Source of the DNA: Pullulanibacillus camelliae
Lineage (GTDB): Bacteria; Bacillota; Bacilli; Bacillales; Sporolactobacillaceae
NCBI RefSeq assembly: GCF_014642655.1
Contig: NZ_BMIR01000020.1
Span: forward strand, 1 to 38,491
Direction of reading: 5' to 3'
DNA length: 38,491 nucleotides
Of this stretch, positions 1 through 7,955 are shown piece after piece (within the stretch, counting starts at the first letter, position 1; each line of letters opens with the position of its first letter). A program made the translations under genes and the position numbers. The notes under the pieces were generated by a model that saw only the letters and a program-made list of their open reading frames with translations, ran no database searches and was not told the DNA's origin.

Positions 1-463
1 TCTACGATGTATTTGCTCTGGTAGGCATACATTTATGATAGAGTGCCTCTTCTTTTTTGGCTAGGATTTTGTAGAAATACCACCGAGAACTATTTTACAC
101 ATACGTTAAATTTACATAAAAAAATGTGAATTCAATATACTTCAAAGATTAAATAAAACCTGAGTAAAGACAGCCCCCATACCTTAATTTAACCTACATT
201 ATTTTCATGACTGCGCTTATTAGGACTCAGGTCCATCGCTACATACACGCTAGATAAAAGGGTATTATTTTTGAGCATAATAGCTCTCATGAAGGCATCA
301 GAAATGAATACATGGCCCCTGCCTAAACATCCCGCAAGGATGCCTTGAATGATTTTTCAAATATAGTAAATGCTAACTGACTGTCTTCCTTTAAAAGAGC
401 ATTTAGGGGATGTTAGAATCCCATTTGGATGACAGAACGTTTTAACTGATCGGAGTTGTAAGT
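1..463. other. intergenic, no gene recognised
   Basis: This stretch before the first convincing gene is AT-rich and has stops in all frames. A short minus-strand reading frame runs off the left end region and stops at 2-4, but it is under 35 codons and resembles nothing I recognise. No RNA gene or clear terminator was seen. The last 15 bases hold a GGAG ribosome site for the lipoprotein gene. Confidence 0.4.
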
Positions 464-859
464 ATGAAGCATTTAAAAATTTTTATGGGCACAATTTTAT
501 TCAGCATTTTACTCGTTAACCTCTCTGCTTGTAGTCATTCAGCGGATAAAGATACAGCAACAAAAGAGCAGCCGCAATCAGATGCCACAACTCAAACCCA
601 TCATTCAGCGTCAAATCGAAAAGGCACAGCAAACAATAGCACAAGTCCCAGTAATGACGCGAAAAGTCAGGTGATCAACCGACCTCAAGGGGCTTGGGTC
701 GGCACATTTGAGAAAAAATTGTATAAAGGGTATCACGTGACGCCGAGCCGCTACAAAAATATTGGCAATGGCCAATGGGAAGTCTGGGTTAAGGAAATCA
801 ACACCGGCCAAAATCCATATGTGACGGTGAATCAAAAGACAGGGGATTTCCATGGATAA
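464..859 (+). CDS. small secreted lipoprotein of unknown function
   Basis: 131 residues. The N-terminus is a typical lipoprotein signal: MKHLK, a hydrophobic core, then a lipobox LSAC with the lipidated cysteine at residue 23. Residues 24-70 are rich in Ser, Thr, Gln, Asn and Lys, a low-complexity spacer as seen in surface lipoproteins. The C-terminal 60 residues (YHVTPSRYKNIGNGQWEVWV and onward) look like a small folded domain ending in a Thr/Val-rich strand. The start is supported by GGAG eight bases upstream. It is one of few plus-strand genes and converges with the DUF817 gene. The family is not recognised, so only the location (outer face of the membrane) is inferred. Confidence 0.75.
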   Translation: MKHLKIFMGTILFSILLVNLSACSHSADKDTATKEQPQSDATTQTHHSASNRKGTANNSTSPSNDAKSQVINRPQGAWVGTFEKKLYKGYHVTPSRYKNIGNGQWEVWVKEINTGQNPYVTVNQKTGDFHG

Positions 860-952
860 TCAGTTCCCTAACACTTCACGGCACTCTCTATTGGGATAAA
901 AATAATTCAGATTCCTTCCATTTTAAATCGTTCTAAAGGAAGTCCCATCCCT

Positions 953-1771
953 CTATTCTTTTGGTCCTTTTTCTTTCACCTGCTTTAATGTCGCAACAAT
1001 GAGAAAGCTCACAATCACCAATAAGAGCCAGGAGCTCACCTTCCCAAGATTAACGACGTGCCAGGCACCGGTCTGGTTTGGATATTCCCAAGCACCAAAA
1101 AAGGTGGCAATGTTTTCGGCAATCCATATAAAGAAACCGATAAGTCCGAAAGAAAGAGCAAGAGGCATCCGATAGCGCCTGCCATTTATCCTATAGATTA
1201 CCCCCGATTGCCCAAAAACAATAAGTACAAGTCCAGACAACCACCAACGCACATCCATCCAAAAATGATGAGTGAAAAAATTTAAATAGATGGCAGCAGC
1301 AAGGGGGACAACAACGACAAATGGCGGCCACTTGATCAATTCAACCTTTAATCTCCGCCAGGCTTGGCAAAGATAGCTGGCTACACTTGCATACATGAAT
1401 CCACTGTATAGTGGTACTCCAAAAATTTTGGAATAGCCTTCCTCTGGATAAGACCAAGAGCCCATATGCACTTTGAATAGTTCAAGAGCAAGTCCAATAA
1501 GGTGAAACAATGTAATCACCTTAAGTTCATCCACAGTTTCAAGCCCTGAACGCACCATCCACCATTGCATGAGAAGGCAAATAATCAGCAACCAATCATA
1601 CCGTGGTAAAAAGGGAAGCGGCAGGATTTTTGTCATAGCCAAAGAGACAAAGATCACCGCAGGAAAGAGACAGGACAGCGCTTGTTCCCAACCAAAGCGA
1701 ATCAATTGTTGAAGTGCGTTCATACTGCGTCCCTTCATTTTCCGGGCATGATTTTGGATCATTACATTCAT
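953..1771 (-). CDS. DUF817 integral membrane protein
   Basis: 272 residues with about eight hydrophobic segments separated by short charged loops. The Trp-rich segments (MQWWMVRSGLETVDELK, GSWSYPEEGY, FGAWEYPNQTG) match what I know of the DUF817 family, whose function is unknown. AGGGGGAG six bases before the ATG supports this start, although MNALQQL further in is a possible alternative. It lies 21 bases after the XRE regulator stop, so DUF2975, XRE regulator and DUF817 probably form one transcript. The role is unassigned; membrane location is clear from the sequence. Confidence 0.8.
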   Translation of the reverse strand: MNVMIQNHARKMKGRSMNALQQLIRFGWEQALSCLFPAVIFVSLAMTKILPLPFLPRYDWLLIICLLMQWWMVRSGLETVDELKVITLFHLIGLALELFKVHMGSWSYPEEGYSKIFGVPLYSGFMYASVASYLCQAWRRLKVELIKWPPFVVVVPLAAAIYLNFFTHHFWMDVRWWLSGLVLIVFGQSGVIYRINGRRYRMPLALSFGLIGFFIWIAENIATFFGAWEYPNQTGAWHVVNLGKVSSWLLLVIVSFLIVATLKQVKEKGPKE

Positions 1772-1792
1772 GTGTTGCTCCCCCTCTTCATA

Positions 1793-2008
1793 TTACGTTT
1801 CTTCATCACTTCGGTATTCCAAAAGATCTCCTGGCTGACACTCTAAGGCCTTACAGATCGCCTCTAAAGTGGCGAGTCGGATCGCTTTTGCCTTGCCATT
1901 TTTCAATATAGAAAGGTTGGCCATCGTGATCCCAACCCGCTCTGAAAGCTCCGTTACACTCATTTTTCTCTTAGCTAGCATGACATCAATATTGATTACA
2001 ATTGCCAT
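1793..2008 (-). CDS. small XRE-family helix-turn-helix regulator (YozG-like)
   Basis: 71 residues, almost entirely one Cro/CI-type helix-turn-helix: MLAKRKMSVTELSERVGI, a turn, then ANLSILKNGKAKAIRLATLE and the closing helix CKALECQPGDLLEY. This one-domain form is common in Firmicutes next to DUF2975 membrane proteins, as here. The start is the ATG at 2008, six bases after GAGGTG; an upstream in-frame GTG overlaps that ribosome site and is unlikely. It follows the DUF2975 gene with about 10 bases between. It probably controls its own operon; a candidate operator with two TTATCG repeats lies at 2549-2575. Confidence 0.88.
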   Translation of the reverse strand: MAIVINIDVMLAKRKMSVTELSERVGITMANLSILKNGKAKAIRLATLEAICKALECQPGDLLEYRSDEET

Positions 2009-2018
2009 GGGTTTCACC

Positions 2019-2501
2019 TCAAACCGTTAAGTCATTTTCTGATTTTATATCTATCGCTTCTTTTAACAGTTTCTGAAGTACAGCAGCAAAAACAGCAATG
2101 ACCATTGAAGCAAAAATAATGATCAAGCCGATAATGATAACACCCGGGGCATCATCTTTGTCAGCAAAGCCATAAAAGAGAGGCAAGGCTGCTATATACC
2201 AAATGCAGATAATGGTGGCACAAATTTTTATATGTTTTAAAGCTCTCACAGATAAGTCCGAGAACGCTTTGTTTTTATCGATGAAGCTTAAAAGTTTAAA
2301 GGCTTGAAAAAGCGCCATATAAAAAGGAATTGCCGCTCCATATAAGACGATAAAAACAAGAATGTTCATATAAGAGACTGTTGGATATAAGCCTCCTGCA
2401 TAGCTTGCAATATGGGGTACAACAAAGATGCACAAAGCAAGAATCGGCATTCCGATAAAAAGCACAGCTATTTTTAAAAAGAGCGTTGATACGCGGTTCA
2501 T
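2019..2501 (-). CDS. DUF2975 four-helix membrane protein
   Basis: 160 residues with four hydrophobic helices (about 8-30, 42-65, 88-110 and 120-145) and the family signature around LLSFIDKNKAFSDLSVRALK, where a soluble loop joins helices two and three. DUF2975 proteins are usually encoded with a small XRE regulator, as here. The start is the ATG at 2501, eight bases after GAGGTG; a GTG 15 bases upstream overlaps the ribosome site. It is first in the DUF2975-XRE-DUF817 transcript and has a promoter at 2535-2562. Biochemical role unknown. Confidence 0.85.
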   Translation of the reverse strand: MNRVSTLFLKIAVLFIGMPILALCIFVVPHIASYAGGLYPTVSYMNILVFIVLYGAAIPFYMALFQAFKLLSFIDKNKAFSDLSVRALKHIKICATIICIWYIAALPLFYGFADKDDAPGVIIIGLIIIFASMVIAVFAAVLQKLLKEAIDIKSENDLTV

Positions 2502-2534
2502 GAAAAAGCACCTCACTCATTTATTGTCAAATTT

Positions 2535-2580
2535 ATTTTACCACAAATTTATCGTTTTACAATAAATAATTATCGATTTT
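2535..2580 (-). promoter_or_regulatory. promoter and candidate XRE operator of the DUF2975 operon
   Basis: On the minus strand TTGTAA (2557-2562), 16 bases and TAAAAT (2535-2540) make a sigma-A promoter about 34 bases before the DUF2975 start. The plus strand reads TTATCG twice, at 2549 and 2570, exactly 21 bases apart (two helical turns), bracketing the -35 element. That arrangement suits a small dimeric helix-turn-helix repressor. The binding role is inference. Confidence 0.4.
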
Positions 2581-2939
2581 AATTATATTATTATTCCTAA
2601 AAAGAAAAAAACATCCCCCAAAGAGATGCTCTATCGCTCTATCGCCCGAATGCTTTATCAAAAGGCTATTGATCTTAACCGATATATCCCTATGAGTGAA
2701 CAGAAGAGATGAAATAATCCCTGATTGGCGTTTCCATTTGGGGAATTAAGGAATGGGTTTCATTGAGCGATTATCCTAATATCACTTCATCTGAAAGCCT
2801 AATTAATATTTAACTATTAAATAACTCGACTCTTCCAAGCTCATCGGTATAGAAGGGTATTCAACGCCTACTTTTTTTACAAATCATGCCTTAGTTAAGT
2901 GTGTAATCAACACTTGCACATCTATACCTCATACCATTT
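2581..2939. other. intergenic, nothing recognised
   Basis: About 360 bases between the DUF2975 promoter and the end of blaI. AT-rich, with stops in all frames. I see no clear terminator, RNA gene or repeat here. Confidence 0.4.
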
Positions 2940-3323
2940 CTAAGACTTTTTGGTTTTGTCATCGAGAATAGCACGTAACTCCTTAATATCTTCTTCGGAC
3001 AAGGAGTCTTCTTGAATAAATTGCACAAGCATCGACTTCAATGTGCCACCATAAATGCGTTCAATAAAGGATTTTGCCTCAGCATGCTGACATTCATCCT
3101 GGGTATAAAGTGGAAAAAAGGTATAAATCCTCTGATTTTTATTCACACCAACCACCTGTTTTTGAACAAGACGATCTAAAAGCGTGCGAACTGTTTTCGG
3201 CTTCCAGTCCGTTTTATCCTGCAAGGAGCCAATGACGTCATTTGCTGTCTGGGGTGCCTTTTCCCAAAGCACATTCATGACTTCCCACTCAGCTTCTGAA
3301 ATACTCGGTGCTTCTTTAGCCAT
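2940..3323 (-). CDS. blaI: BlaI/MecI-family penicillinase repressor
   Basis: 127 residues, the usual length. An N-terminal winged helix (ISEAEWEVMNVLWEKAPQTA, then the recognition region DWKPKTVRTLLDRLVQK) is followed by a helical dimerisation tail. The tail contains LVQF at residues 99-102, matching the place where BlaI is cut in staphylococci (N101-F102), here Q101-F102. It represses the beta-lactamase gene until the sensor BlaR1 triggers its inactivation. It lies 73 bases after blaR1 on the same strand. That gap contains TGTAGTA, the half-site of classical Bla operators, at about 3355-3361, so it may also repress itself. It appears intact although the neighbouring enzyme gene is broken. 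Confidence 0.93.
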   Translation of the reverse strand: MAKEAPSISEAEWEVMNVLWEKAPQTANDVIGSLQDKTDWKPKTVRTLLDRLVQKQVVGVNKNQRIYTFFPLYTQDECQHAEAKSFIERIYGGTLKSMLVQFIQEDSLSEEDIKELRAILDDKTKKS

Positions 3324-3396
3324 TTCTCTACTTCCCTCCTTCTATTTTACTCTTATACTACATGAAATTTCATCAGCTCTCTTTATCTTATGATGA

Positions 3397-5172
3397 CTAA
3401 TAGATCCCTTTATCCTCTAAAATCGATAAGGTGATTTGCGCTGCCTGACTTCCGGTAGCACGGGCATCATTTTGGATACGTGTGGCAAAGAAGTAAGTAT
3501 TATCAACCGTTTCAACATAACCGATAAACCAGCCACTGATATTTTTATGATTGACCATGCCTGTACCCGTTTTCCCAGAAAGCACGGCACCATCTTTCTC
3601 TTCTAGTTTAATGGCAGCTTTAACAGTTTGGATATTTTTTCTCTTAAATTTAAATTGATTCGTATAAAAGGCTTTAAGTAGCTGTACCTGCTCTATTGGT
3701 GATATTTTCAGAGAAGATTCTAGCCAAAACGGCGTCCTTCCTTCAAAAACCTTTCCATTTCCATAGCCAATTTGATTAAGATCGCCTTGTTCACGCTCCA
3801 GCCCTATTCTTTTATCTAACTCCTGAAAATACCATGTGACAGAATTTTTCAGTGCTGTCGATAGATTTTGGTCGCTATTCCATGATTTATAGGCATACTG
3901 TGTGCCATTCCAATCGATGGTGGAATGCTCAGGAGTTATGACATGCGCTTCCAAAGCAAATAGGGCACTGTAAATCTTATAAGTCGAATCTGGGGACGCT
4001 CGAAGCCTACTTTGCTTCTCATTATAGATATAATAGCGATTCGCCTTCAAATCATATAATACAAAGCTCCCCTTAAATCCATCAAAATAGTCACTTAGAT
4101 GCACGTCAATCACTCGATCACTTTTAAAATCATAGTGATTATTTTCCTCAGCAAAAGCAGAAATAAACGGACCTTGACTTGTCAGCATTAATCCTACAAC
4201 CATAAAAATGACTATACTCTTAAGCTTCCCTTTTTTTGTTTGCCTTGTAAAGGTTGCAATACTCCTAATCCGTCTCTTTATTTGCGCCTTAGAACCATTG
4301 AGCTGGTTGGCCAGAGTAAAAGCCTTCGGTTGCGTTGTTCTGGCCGCCATTTTAATGAGCGTATGACCATATTCTTGATAGCTGTTCTGATCCAATGCAT
4401 TTAAAACAGCGGTATCACAAGCGATTTCACGGTCCAACCTCATTTTTCTAAAAGCCAGCCAAACCAATGGATTGAACCAGTACAAAATTTGATAAAGTAC
4501 AGTCAGGTCATTTATCGCAACATCCTTATGCTTATAATGAGTGAGCTCATGAAGTAAAATGAAGGTCATCTCTTTCATTGATAGCCATTCATCACAATGA
4601 GCGGGCAGAACAACATAGGTCTTGAAAAGACCAAATGTCATGGGAGAGGTAATGCGTGGCGATTCCCCTATAATCAGTTGTTTGGATAGATTTAAATGTT
4701 GTTTACACTCATCAAATAAAAGCAATATATCTTTATTTTTAAGTTCATTCGTCGTCCTTTTTATCTTCTCGATCTTCAACAAAGCAAACAGTGTTAGAAC
4801 AGACATCAATAGAACCCCTATGATCCAAATCCATACTAAAACATGATTGAGAAAGTCGAGAATGGGATGATTCACAGATAGCGTCAGATCCTGCATCCAA
4901 TGACTTTTTTCCAACCGGGAGTGCCCATTAGTAATAGGAGAAGAATGAGTACTATCCTTTTGATGATAAGTCTCCAAGAACTGAAAGTGCTGGCTAAAAT
5001 GAAATAAATAATTTGATATAAAAGGCAGTGTCAATCCAATAAACACTAAAAGCCATAGATAATAATGCCCTCTCGCTGATAGCTGTTTTGAAAACACTTT
5101 TTTAATGAGCATTATGATAGCGATACTCATAGAAGATACGATGCAACCGATGAGAAAATGTGTGAGAAACAT
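3397..5172 (-). CDS. blaR1: BlaR1/MecR1-family beta-lactam sensor and signalling protease
   Basis: 591 residues. The N-terminal half has hydrophobic helices near 5-25, 37-58 and 107-132 and a cytoplasmic M56 peptidase domain with the zinc motif HELTH at 208-212. A further membrane segment (about 317-342) leads to an external class D-like penicillin-binding domain: STYK at 396-399 (acylated serine), SVT near 444 and KTGT at 534-537. Beta-lactam acylation outside activates the protease inside and leads to loss of BlaI. All key motifs are present and the frame is open. The order bla-blaR1-blaI on one strand differs from the divergent bla/blaI-blaR1 layout known in staphylococci and Bacillus licheniformis. 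Confidence 0.93.
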   Translation of the reverse strand: MFLTHFLIGCIVSSMSIAIIMLIKKVFSKQLSARGHYYLWLLVFIGLTLPFISNYLFHFSQHFQFLETYHQKDSTHSSPITNGHSRLEKSHWMQDLTLSVNHPILDFLNHVLVWIWIIGVLLMSVLTLFALLKIEKIKRTTNELKNKDILLLFDECKQHLNLSKQLIIGESPRITSPMTFGLFKTYVVLPAHCDEWLSMKEMTFILLHELTHYKHKDVAINDLTVLYQILYWFNPLVWLAFRKMRLDREIACDTAVLNALDQNSYQEYGHTLIKMAARTTQPKAFTLANQLNGSKAQIKRRIRSIATFTRQTKKGKLKSIVIFMVVGLMLTSQGPFISAFAEENNHYDFKSDRVIDVHLSDYFDGFKGSFVLYDLKANRYYIYNEKQSRLRASPDSTYKIYSALFALEAHVITPEHSTIDWNGTQYAYKSWNSDQNLSTALKNSVTWYFQELDKRIGLEREQGDLNQIGYGNGKVFEGRTPFWLESSLKISPIEQVQLLKAFYTNQFKFKRKNIQTVKAAIKLEEKDGAVLSGKTGTGMVNHKNISGWFIGYVETVDNTYFFATRIQNDARATGSQAAQITLSILEDKGIY

Positions 5173-5361
5173 GCTGCTGTCCTCACCTCCCTACTAATGA
5201 CCATAATCTTAAATTTCCTAGTGCAATGCTCAAATAATCCTTATCTTAATTATAAAGTAATCAAACAGTCAACACATACCAAAGTTTTCTAGTACGTGCT
5301 GACTGCAAATATTTCTGTGCGCGCTCATGCCTTGCCGTTAACAATGACAAGTGGAATAGAT

Positions 5362-6294
5362 TTAATTTAGAGCACTGAGTGCAGCCTTAGCTGCTGCTGC
5401 GATAAGCGCATCGTCATACGTGGCATCCTGTGCAGCGCGGCTAGATAAAACGGCAATGACAATAGGCGCTCTATTCGGTGGCCAAACAATGGCAATATCA
5501 TTTCGCGTTCCATAGCTCCCAGCTCCGCTCTTATCGTCAACCTCCCAGCCCTTTGGTGCGCCCGCCCGGATCAAGGCATCTCCAGTAGCATTTCCCCGCA
5601 TCCAGTCGATCAGAAGCGCACGTTTTTCAGGAGGAAGCCCATTCCTGATTGCCAATGTCTGAAGATCAGTAGCAAGTGCCCTTGGTGTGCTTGTATCTCG
5701 ACTATCCCCCGGAACAGCAGCGTTTAAATCGGGCTCATAGCGAGCGACCTGTGTTACATGATCGCCAATTTTTCTCAATGCTGCTTCAAATCCCTTAGGA
5801 CCTCCGAGTTGCTTTAATAAAAGATTCCCGGCTGTGTTATCACTGTATCGTACAGCAGCCTCACTCACTTCTCAAAGCGTCATCCCAGTATCAACGTGTT
5901 GCTCTGTAATCGGTGAATACGAAACTAAATCCTTGCTCGTGTATGTGATGCGCTCATTAAGCTGGCCCAGTGAATGATGTCGTAGTAACGCTCCTGTGGC
6001 TAAAGCTTTGTAGGTCGAGGCATAAGCAAACCGCTCATCAGATCGATAGCTAACGGTTCGATGATTCCCCGTATCGAGCGCATAGACTCCAAGCCTCGCA
6101 TCATATGTATGCTCGAGTCTAGCAAACTGCTGACTAAGATGATCAGCTGTTTTCTTCTTGGGCCCTTTATCACGATGAGCTGATTGGTGTTCGGCAGGCT
6201 TTGACCATCCTGCAAGTGGGACAACAGCGATCAAAAGTATAATCAAAACCAGTATAAACTTATTCACTCTAAAACCATTACGTCTTTTCAACAT
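5362..6294 (-). pseudogene. class A beta-lactamase interrupted by an in-frame TGA
   Basis: The two halves are in the same frame and together give a full-length class A enzyme of about 310 residues. Codons 1-140 have a signal/anchor segment (13-30) and the active-site STYK at 93-96. Codon 141 is TGA (5872-5874). The rest carries SDN (151-153), EPDLN (187-191, general base glutamate) and KSG (255-257). Relatives read GMTLxEL here, often with Arg, so CGA to TGA is a simple explanation. Translation from the GTG at 5868 would lack the catalytic serine. Base use looks GC-richer than in blaR1 and blaI, suggesting separate acquisition. Stop readthrough or a sequencing error cannot be excluded. Confidence 0.88.
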
Positions 6295-6403
6295 CTAGCC
6301 CTCTTTCTTCTGTTATAATCGTGTAGCGAAAAAAATGGTGTGAAGCTATAGCCCCAGACTCTATAATACACATAAAAAGGCAGCCATTTTGCCTGGTGTG
6401 TAT

Positions 6404-6412
6404 CCTCCTTTT
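6404..6412 (-). promoter_or_regulatory. orphan Shine-Dalgarno near the bla mRNA 5' end (STAB-SD-like)
   Basis: The minus strand reads GCGAAAAGGAGGAT about ten bases inside the predicted bla transcript start and over 110 bases before the bla start codon, with no usable start codon at a normal distance. Bacillus thuringiensis cry3A mRNA has GAAAGGAGG at almost the same place, where ribosome binding protects the 5' end. The same role is inferred here from position and sequence only. Confidence 0.4.
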
Positions 6413-6421
6413 CGCCACCGG

Positions 6422-6472
6422 ATTACAATTGTAATCAATATTACAAATGTAATTCAATACTACACACGTAAT
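6422..6472 (-). promoter_or_regulatory. bla promoter with three BlaI-type operators
   Basis: Three TACA/TGTA dyads are spaced 18-19 bases apart: 6422-6435 (ATTACAATTGTAAT, perfect palindrome), 6440-6453 (ATTACAAATGTAAT) and 6459-6472 (weaker). They fit the TACAnnTGTA core of BlaI/MecI sites. A minus-strand promoter TTGAAT (6452-6457), 18 bases, TACAAT (6428-6433) overlaps the first two, so bound repressor would block polymerase. The predicted leader is about 125 bases. Confidence 0.75.
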
Positions 6473-6802
6473 CTCTAAGTGTCAATCCCTTTACTGAAAA
6501 AAATGCCACCTATGCTTTGAGTTAACTAGAATGCCTCATTTAAAATAAAATAACATAGATGTACTAGGGGGTGATAGAGAGATCTGGATATTCAGAGGGG
6601 CCTTTTGCTCAGGTTTCTTATCAAATGCCCTTCCACTTCGGACTTTATTTGGCTTCAGCCATGTATTTCTGGCCGAAGAGAAAAGCTGGTAGCCATTTTT
6701 CCATCAGCGTTAAGCTTACACTGGCTTCATGATGTAAAGAACCCTTCCTTTGCGGAAATCCACACCGTCCTCATGAACAGAATTTTATGCTTTCTTAAAA
6801 TA
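6473..6802. other. intergenic, possible decayed coding DNA
   Basis: About 330 bases between the bla operators and the terminator of the NRDE gene. The part 6600-6770 has codon-like composition in broken plus-strand frames, but I could not match it to a family. No RNA gene seen. Confidence 0.25.
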
Positions 6803-6843
6803 TAAAAAAAAGCTATAAGACTCTTTATCGAATCCCATAGCTT
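6803..6843 (-). terminator. intrinsic terminator beyond the NRDE gene
   Basis: The minus strand has a hairpin AAGCTAT-GG-GATTC / GAGTC-TT-ATAGCTT followed by a run of T. It lies after the dispersed repeat copy that follows the NRDE gene. Confidence 0.7.
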
Positions 6844-6855
6844 CTATCTTATTTT

Positions 6856-7005
6856 AAAAACGTGGCTTATACTTCACCGCTCCGCTAAGCACAGCCTGAT
6901 GCGATTTTTCAAATCACCTACTAAGGGTGACTCCAAAGCCTCTGGGTGGCAAAAGTCAAAGCCCGAGCTTATAAAGTCTTCGGCAAAGTGATAATCTGAC
7001 GTTAT
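6856..7005 (-). repeat. dispersed intergenic repeat, copy A
   Basis: Read on the minus strand it starts AACGTCAG, passes through a motif close to GAAGACTTTATAAG, contains CATCAGGCTGTGCTTAGCG and ends GCCACGTTTTT. The same ordered blocks occur at 11532-11682 and, without the middle, at 21008-21094. This is the most diverged of the three. It begins about a dozen bases after the NRDE stop codon. It is non-coding by position, although pieces of open frame are conserved. Confidence 0.7.
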
Positions 7006-7017
7006 TAATAACGAAGC

Positions 7018-7803
7018 TTACCTTTTAATATCTATCTCTTTTTGGGCCACTATATCGAATGCATAAGTCCTTTCATTTTGCTCTGGCTGATAGGTACGTT
7101 CTGCAAAGGTAAGATGGCCTTTGGTGTCGACGGTCACAAGGGTTGAGGTTCGGGTGCCATATTTTGGGCTGCTTATAAAAGGCGAAGACAGCAAATGTTC
7201 AAGCTCTTCGTCTATTCCTGTATCAGGGAGCTGATCCTTCGGAGCCTTATCCTCATCAGCAAGGAGCTCAAACAAGCAGTCCTCTTCGATCCTTTCCTTT
7301 CCCTCTAGACACCCCTTTAATCGCGCCTTACTTTTTTCAACTTTAGGCCACGGTGTATCAAGCAAAGCATTGCTCAAGCCATAAATCCCTGGTTCTAGCT
7401 TGCGGATCTCGCCTTCTCGATTAGAAAAATAGTAAAGCGTTTCGGTATCCCCTATGATGAGATTGAACCCATTGTAATCCTGAGCATGCATTTTCACTGA
7501 TTGCAGATAGATCTCTGGATCCATCGTCCCACATAAAAACTGACTGACTAACTCGCCACGAGAGATAGCGTTCGGATTTTCTGAAAAAGGATCACGATAA
7601 TTGGTCAGCGCTGCAAAACGTCCAGCTTTTGTCACGCCCATCCACGTTCCCATTTTTTCTAAATCCCTTCCCGCTAACACCTCAGGATAATCCGCCCAAA
7701 AGTCTGCCAAAGAGGCCGGACGCCCATACAGCTCATCTCGATTAGCAGCCACAACAAGCTTGTAATTGGGATGCGCATGATACGCAAACGTTATTAAGCA
7801 CAT
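7018..7803 (-). CDS. NRDE (TANGO2-like) family protein
   Basis: 261 residues from the ATG at 7803, which gives MCLITFAYHAHPNYKLVVAA with cysteine at position 2 and the family motif NRDE at about 22-25. AGGAAG four to five bases before this ATG supports it over a longer upstream frame. GRDLEKMGTWMGVTKAGRFA and ALTNYRDP are also typical. NRDE/TANGO2 proteins are widespread in bacteria and eukaryotes. Cys2 could act as an N-terminal nucleophile, as in related Ntn hydrolases, but the biochemical role is unsettled. It stands alone between bla and pheT, and a repeat copy and terminator follow it. Confidence 0.9.
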   Translation of the reverse strand: MCLITFAYHAHPNYKLVVAANRDELYGRPASLADFWADYPEVLAGRDLEKMGTWMGVTKAGRFAALTNYRDPFSENPNAISRGELVSQFLCGTMDPEIYLQSVKMHAQDYNGFNLIIGDTETLYYFSNREGEIRKLEPGIYGLSNALLDTPWPKVEKSKARLKGCLEGKERIEEDCLFELLADEDKAPKDQLPDTGIDEELEHLLSSPFISSPKYGTRTSTLVTVDTKGHLTFAERTYQPEQNERTYAFDIVAQKEIDIKR

Positions 7804-7902
7804 AAATCTTCCTACTTTCTTAAGTTCAAACACGACATAAAATTTTAAACCTATTTCATCATTGGCAAACGCGTCATCGCCCTTGCGTCTTCTTCACGCT
7901 TA

Positions 7903-7952
7903 CACATGGATAGCCCTCTCACTCCAAAAAGTGAGGGGCTATTTTCCGTGTG
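7903..7952 (-). terminator. long hairpin after pheT
   Basis: Four bases past the pheT stop, the minus strand can fold CACACGGAAAATAGCCCCTCAC with GTGAGAGGGCTATCCATGTG around a short T-rich loop. There is no strong T-run after it, so it may be a weak terminator or a 3'-end stabiliser for pheST mRNA. Confidence 0.5.
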
Positions 7953-7955
7953 AAT

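Noticed and set aside
1-110. Short minus-strand frame ending at 2-4, possibly the tail of a transposase
   Set aside because: Stops occur upstream within about 35 codons and the residues match no family I know.
6361-6387. Eight-codon leader peptide (MAAFLCVL) in the bla leader
   Set aside because: The strong AAAAGGAGG is 16 bases from its ATG, too far for normal initiation; a STAB-SD role fits better.
6605-6805. 66-codon plus-strand frame before the NRDE terminator
   Set aside because: No ribosome site, no recognisable domain and poor codon pattern; kept only as possible decayed DNA.
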